Assembly: GCA_002350105.1 (NCBI GenBank)
Contig: DEDT01000052.1
Span: 1 to 64,000 of the forward strand
DNA: 64,000 bases
Source: Selenomonadaceae bacterium UBA2897
Lineage (GTDB): Bacteria; Bacillota; Negativicutes; Selenomonadales; Selenomonadaceae
Direction of reading: 5' to 3'
In this document: one piece after another, positions 61,730 to 64,000 of the stretch
How positions within the stretch are numbered: position 1 is the stretch's first letter
Layout of the letters: each line of letters opens with the position of its first letter
Position numbers and translations under genes: made by a program
Notes under the pieces: generated by a model
Database searches by the model: none
What the model was told of the DNA's origin: nothing
Seen by the model: the letters and a program-made list of their open reading frames with translations, nothing else

Positions 61730-64000
61730 TCAGAGCACGCCGCGGAAATAATGGCCGCGCGTGATGTCCGCACCCTCCTGCTCGTGCAGCCAGGCCTGCT
61801 GCGCCTCGTCGGGCTCCTGCGGCATACGTTCGGCGCGCCGCCATGCCCTGACGATATGACCGATCTGCTCCGGTGTCCTATCACGCGCCTCGATGCGCAC
61901 GGTCCGGATGCCCGCGGGATGAAATGCCATCGCATGGGGCAGCATGGAGAGCACCTTGCTGTTGAGCACGTGCATGTGGCAGAACTGGTCCATCGCCAGC
62001 GGGAAAAGGGCGTCCTTGCGATCCCTGAGCGCAAAATGGCGTCCGACGCAGGGGCAGGAGCACTGCAGTTCCTTGCCCTCGCCCACGCCGCCGAGGAAGC
62101 TCCCCGTCACGCAGTATTCTGAAACCATGAGCTCCAGCCGTCCATAGCCGATACAGGTAAGCGGCAGCGGGCTCTGCGGTGCGATTTCCCTGATCTGCCC
62201 CGCATTCAGCTCCGGCGACAGCGTGGCCTCCGCCACGCCGTATGCCTGCAGGAAAGCCAGTGTGAGCTTGTTATAACTGATGAGCGAATAGTCCGCATGC
62301 AATGCAAAATCCGTCGTATCGCGCACGACGGCCAGCTCGCTGATGTTATGCACGTGCACGGCCGCCGGCGGGCAGCTCTGCCAGTCTGCGAGCAGCTGGC
62401 GAAACGCCTTCTCATCCGCCATGCGCACGATGCGCGGCGTGTCGTAGTCGAGGCGCACGCCCTTTTCCTTTGCATACTGCCAAACCACCTGATAGTCCTT
62501 CACGGTCAGGCGCCGATGCGCATAGGACTCGCCGCCGAAGAGCAGGCCGTCTGCACCGGCCGCCACGGCGGCCTTCGCCTGCGCGAGATTCTCCACCGTC
62601 ACCATGAGGCTGGCCGTTTTCTCGATCGTGCGGCGCTGGCGCGTATCCTGCCAGCCATCCGCCTTGCCATGGAGCGCCGAGGCCTCGAATTCTGCCATAC
62701 GCACGCGATCGAGCGCCTCCACGGCCTGCCGCCGCGCCTCATTGATCTCCGACATCGGCACCATGACCGCGCCCTGAATATCGCAAGCGAGCTTCTTTAG
62801 CGCATAGACGGATGTGCCGAGGCGGCCGAGCTGTTTTTCTACGGTCTCGCGCGTGAGCGGCCGCTTGCGCGCCGCCTCGCCGATGAATGCCGTCTGTCCC
62901 CTGCCCTCGTGGCCGGCCGCATCGCGCAGCACGACCGTCAACGGTTCACCGATGGCCGCCTTTACCTGTGCCGTGATGGGGATGCGGCGCACGGGCGCAC
63001 CGCTCTGGTACGCCGCCCGTGCCTCGGCCATGAGCGCGGCATCATAGACCTTGAACACGCGGTCATGCGGATGCACGTGGCCCTCCAGCGGGAAGGACAC
63101 GGTCTCGCCCGCCTCCGCCGCGGTAACGGTCTCACCCCGCGCGTTCGTCAGCGTGTCGATGGTCGCCGTCACGCGGCCGCCAACCTTGACCCAGAAATCG
63201 ATCTGGTCGCCCTGAGCAAGACGGCCGCTGAGCTTCAGCGTCACGCGCTCCTTCGCCCAGTCCGCCGCCACGACACGTCCCACGAGCAGGCCGCGGTTAT
63301 TCGGCCGCCGATCGGACATCATCTTCCTGCCCTGATGGCCGAAGAGGAAGCCCGTCGTGAAGTCGCGATTGAATATCTGCGTGAGGTTGTCGCGCTGTGC
63401 CTGCCGCACCTGATAGGGCGCGCCGCCCCCGCAGCGGTCGATGGCCTCGCGGTAGGTGCGCACGACCGTCGCCACGTACTCGGGGCGCTTCATGCGACCC
63501 TCGATCTTCAGCGAGGCCACGCCCGCCTGCAGGATTTGCGGCAATACCTCAATGGTATTGAAATCGCGCGGCGAGAGCAGATACTGCCCCGCTTTGCCAG
63601 CGAGCACATCCTGTCCCTTTTCATCGACGAGCGTATAAGGCAGGCGGCAGGGCTGGGCACAGCGGCCGCGATTGCCGCTGCGTCCGCCAATCATGCTGCT
63701 CATGAGGCACTGTCCCGAATAGCAGATGCAGATCGCACCGTGCATGAACACCTCGATCTCCACGGGAGACGCCGCGCAGATAGCCGCGATATCCCGCAGC
63801 GCCACCTCGCGCGCGAGCACGACGCGCGTGAAGCCCAGTGCCGCCAGCGCTTTGACACCCGCGAGGTTGTGCACGCTCATCTGCGTGCTCGCATGCAGCG
63901 CGAGCTCCGGCACCGTATCATGGGCGAGCTTCGCCACGCCGAGGTCCTGCACGAGCACGGCATCCACATGAATCTCTGCAAGGAAGCGCAGATACTCCTG
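61730..64000 (-). CDS. U32 family peptidase-like protein with DUF3656, 5' end outside the window
   Basis: The reading frame is open to the window edge, so the start is not visible; 756 residues are present. The U32 core has AVLVQDLGVAKLA, LHASTQMSVHN, VFMHGAICICYSGQC and a Cys cluster (GNRGRCAQPCRLPY) that binds FeS in relatives. The middle part is the DUF3656 insert (RDAAGHEGRGQTAF). The end has a second Cys-rich piece (ELQCSCPCVGRH). Relatives such as RlhA hydroxylate 23S rRNA; whether this one does is inference. Confidence 0.92.
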   Translation of the reverse strand, partial: QEYLRFLAEIHVDAVLVQDLGVAKLAHDTVPELALHASTQMSVHNLAGVKALAALGFTRVVLAREVALRDIAAICAASPVEIEVFMHGAICICYSGQCLMSSMIGGRSGNRGRCAQPCRLPYTLVDEKGQDVLAGKAGQYLLSPRDFNTIEVLPQILQAGVASLKIEGRMKRPEYVATVVRTYREAIDRCGGGAPYQVRQAQRDNLTQIFNRDFTTGFLFGHQGRKMMSDRRPNNRGLLVGRVVAADWAKERVTLKLSGRLAQGDQIDFWVKVGGRVTATIDTLTNARGETVTAAEAGETVSFPLEGHVHPHDRVFKVYDAALMAEARAAYQSGAPVRRIPITAQVKAAIGEPLTVVLRDAAGHEGRGQTAFIGEAARKRPLTRETVEKQLGRLGTSVYALKKLACDIQGAVMVPMSEINEARRQAVEALDRVRMAEFEASALHGKADGWQDTRQRRTIEKTASLMVTVENLAQAKAAVAAGADGLLFGGESYAHRRLTVKDYQVVWQYAKEKGVRLDYDTPRIVRMADEKAFRQLLADWQSCPPAAVHVHNISELAVVRDTTDFALHADYSLISYNKLTLAFLQAYGVAEATLSPELNAGQIREIAPQSPLPLTCIGYGRLELMVSEYCVTGSFLGGVGEGKELQCSCPCVGRHFALRDRKDALFPLAMDQFCHMHVLNSKVLSMLPHAMAFHPAGIRTVRIEARDRTPEQIGHIVRAWRRAERMPQEPDEAQQAWLHEQEGADITRGHYFRGVL

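Overview
The window is about 58-60% GC and reads as a chromosomal segment of an anaerobic, low-branching Firmicute of the Negativicutes type, most likely Selenomonadaceae. The supports are pyruvate:ferredoxin oxidoreductase, oxygen-sensitive radical-SAM ThiH, a siroheme decarboxylase-like AhbA/AhbB pair, QueH, a SpoIID/LytB protein and Gram-positive style ribosome-binding sites with many TTG starts. Family placement is inference; no rRNA lies in the window. Almost all genes are on the minus strand. The plus-strand exceptions are an SGNH hydrolase, the cobalt/nickel ECF cluster, an EIIC-EAL protein, a small secreted protein and one gene remnant.

Layout. 1-520: two identical tRNA-Lys(CTT) genes behind a consensus promoter, and a large palindromic element. 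520-5620 (minus): purC, a hemerythrin, a small membrane protein, a beta-CASP metallohydrolase, murB, trmL. 5795-7414 (plus): anchored SGNH hydrolase. 7525-10620 (minus): thiS-thiG-thiH-thiE under a TPP riboswitch with its own terminator. 10668-12430: an N-terminally truncated chemotaxis receptor abutting an AT-rich gene remnant. 12429-15820: ABC-F ATPase, PepSY-TM protein, alpha/beta hydrolase. 16027-18596 (plus): cbiMN-cbiQ-cbiO. 18840-28785 (minus): PFOR, a zinc-ribbon low-complexity protein, ftsY, smc. 29047-35502: an EIIC-EAL fusion (plus), an aminotransferase, and a cheB plus GAF-GGDEF-EAL pair. 35669-43090 (minus): ahbA-ahbB, engB, lon, clpX, clpP, tig, i.e. a protein-quality-control block. 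43235-47428: envelope proteins (GerMN lipoprotein, AMIN amidase, DUF3006 and ComEC-like metallo-beta-lactamase lipoprotein), a HAD phosphatase and a small membrane protein. 47548-52719: DUF3887-like secreted protein, nhaA, M18 aminopeptidase, SpoIID/LytB, queH. 52721-64000: ruvB-ruvA-ruvC, yebC, tyrS, a class A PBP, mutS2 and a U32 protein cut by the window end.

Most of the window is housekeeping. No CRISPR array, prophage, insertion sequence or defence cassette is visible. The more unusual items are the EIIC-EAL fusion, whose sugar-site motifs look altered while its EAL site looks intact; a receiver-less CheB paired with a GGDEF-EAL protein that looks degenerate in both domains; ThiS ending in Gly-Gly-Gly-Cys; a hemerythrin with a replaced ligand; the zinc-ribbon protein with a repeated acidic Trp-Phe-Gly-Gly tail; the truncated-receptor junction; and two families of palindromic intergenic repeats. 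All calls come from reading the sequence; no database search was run.
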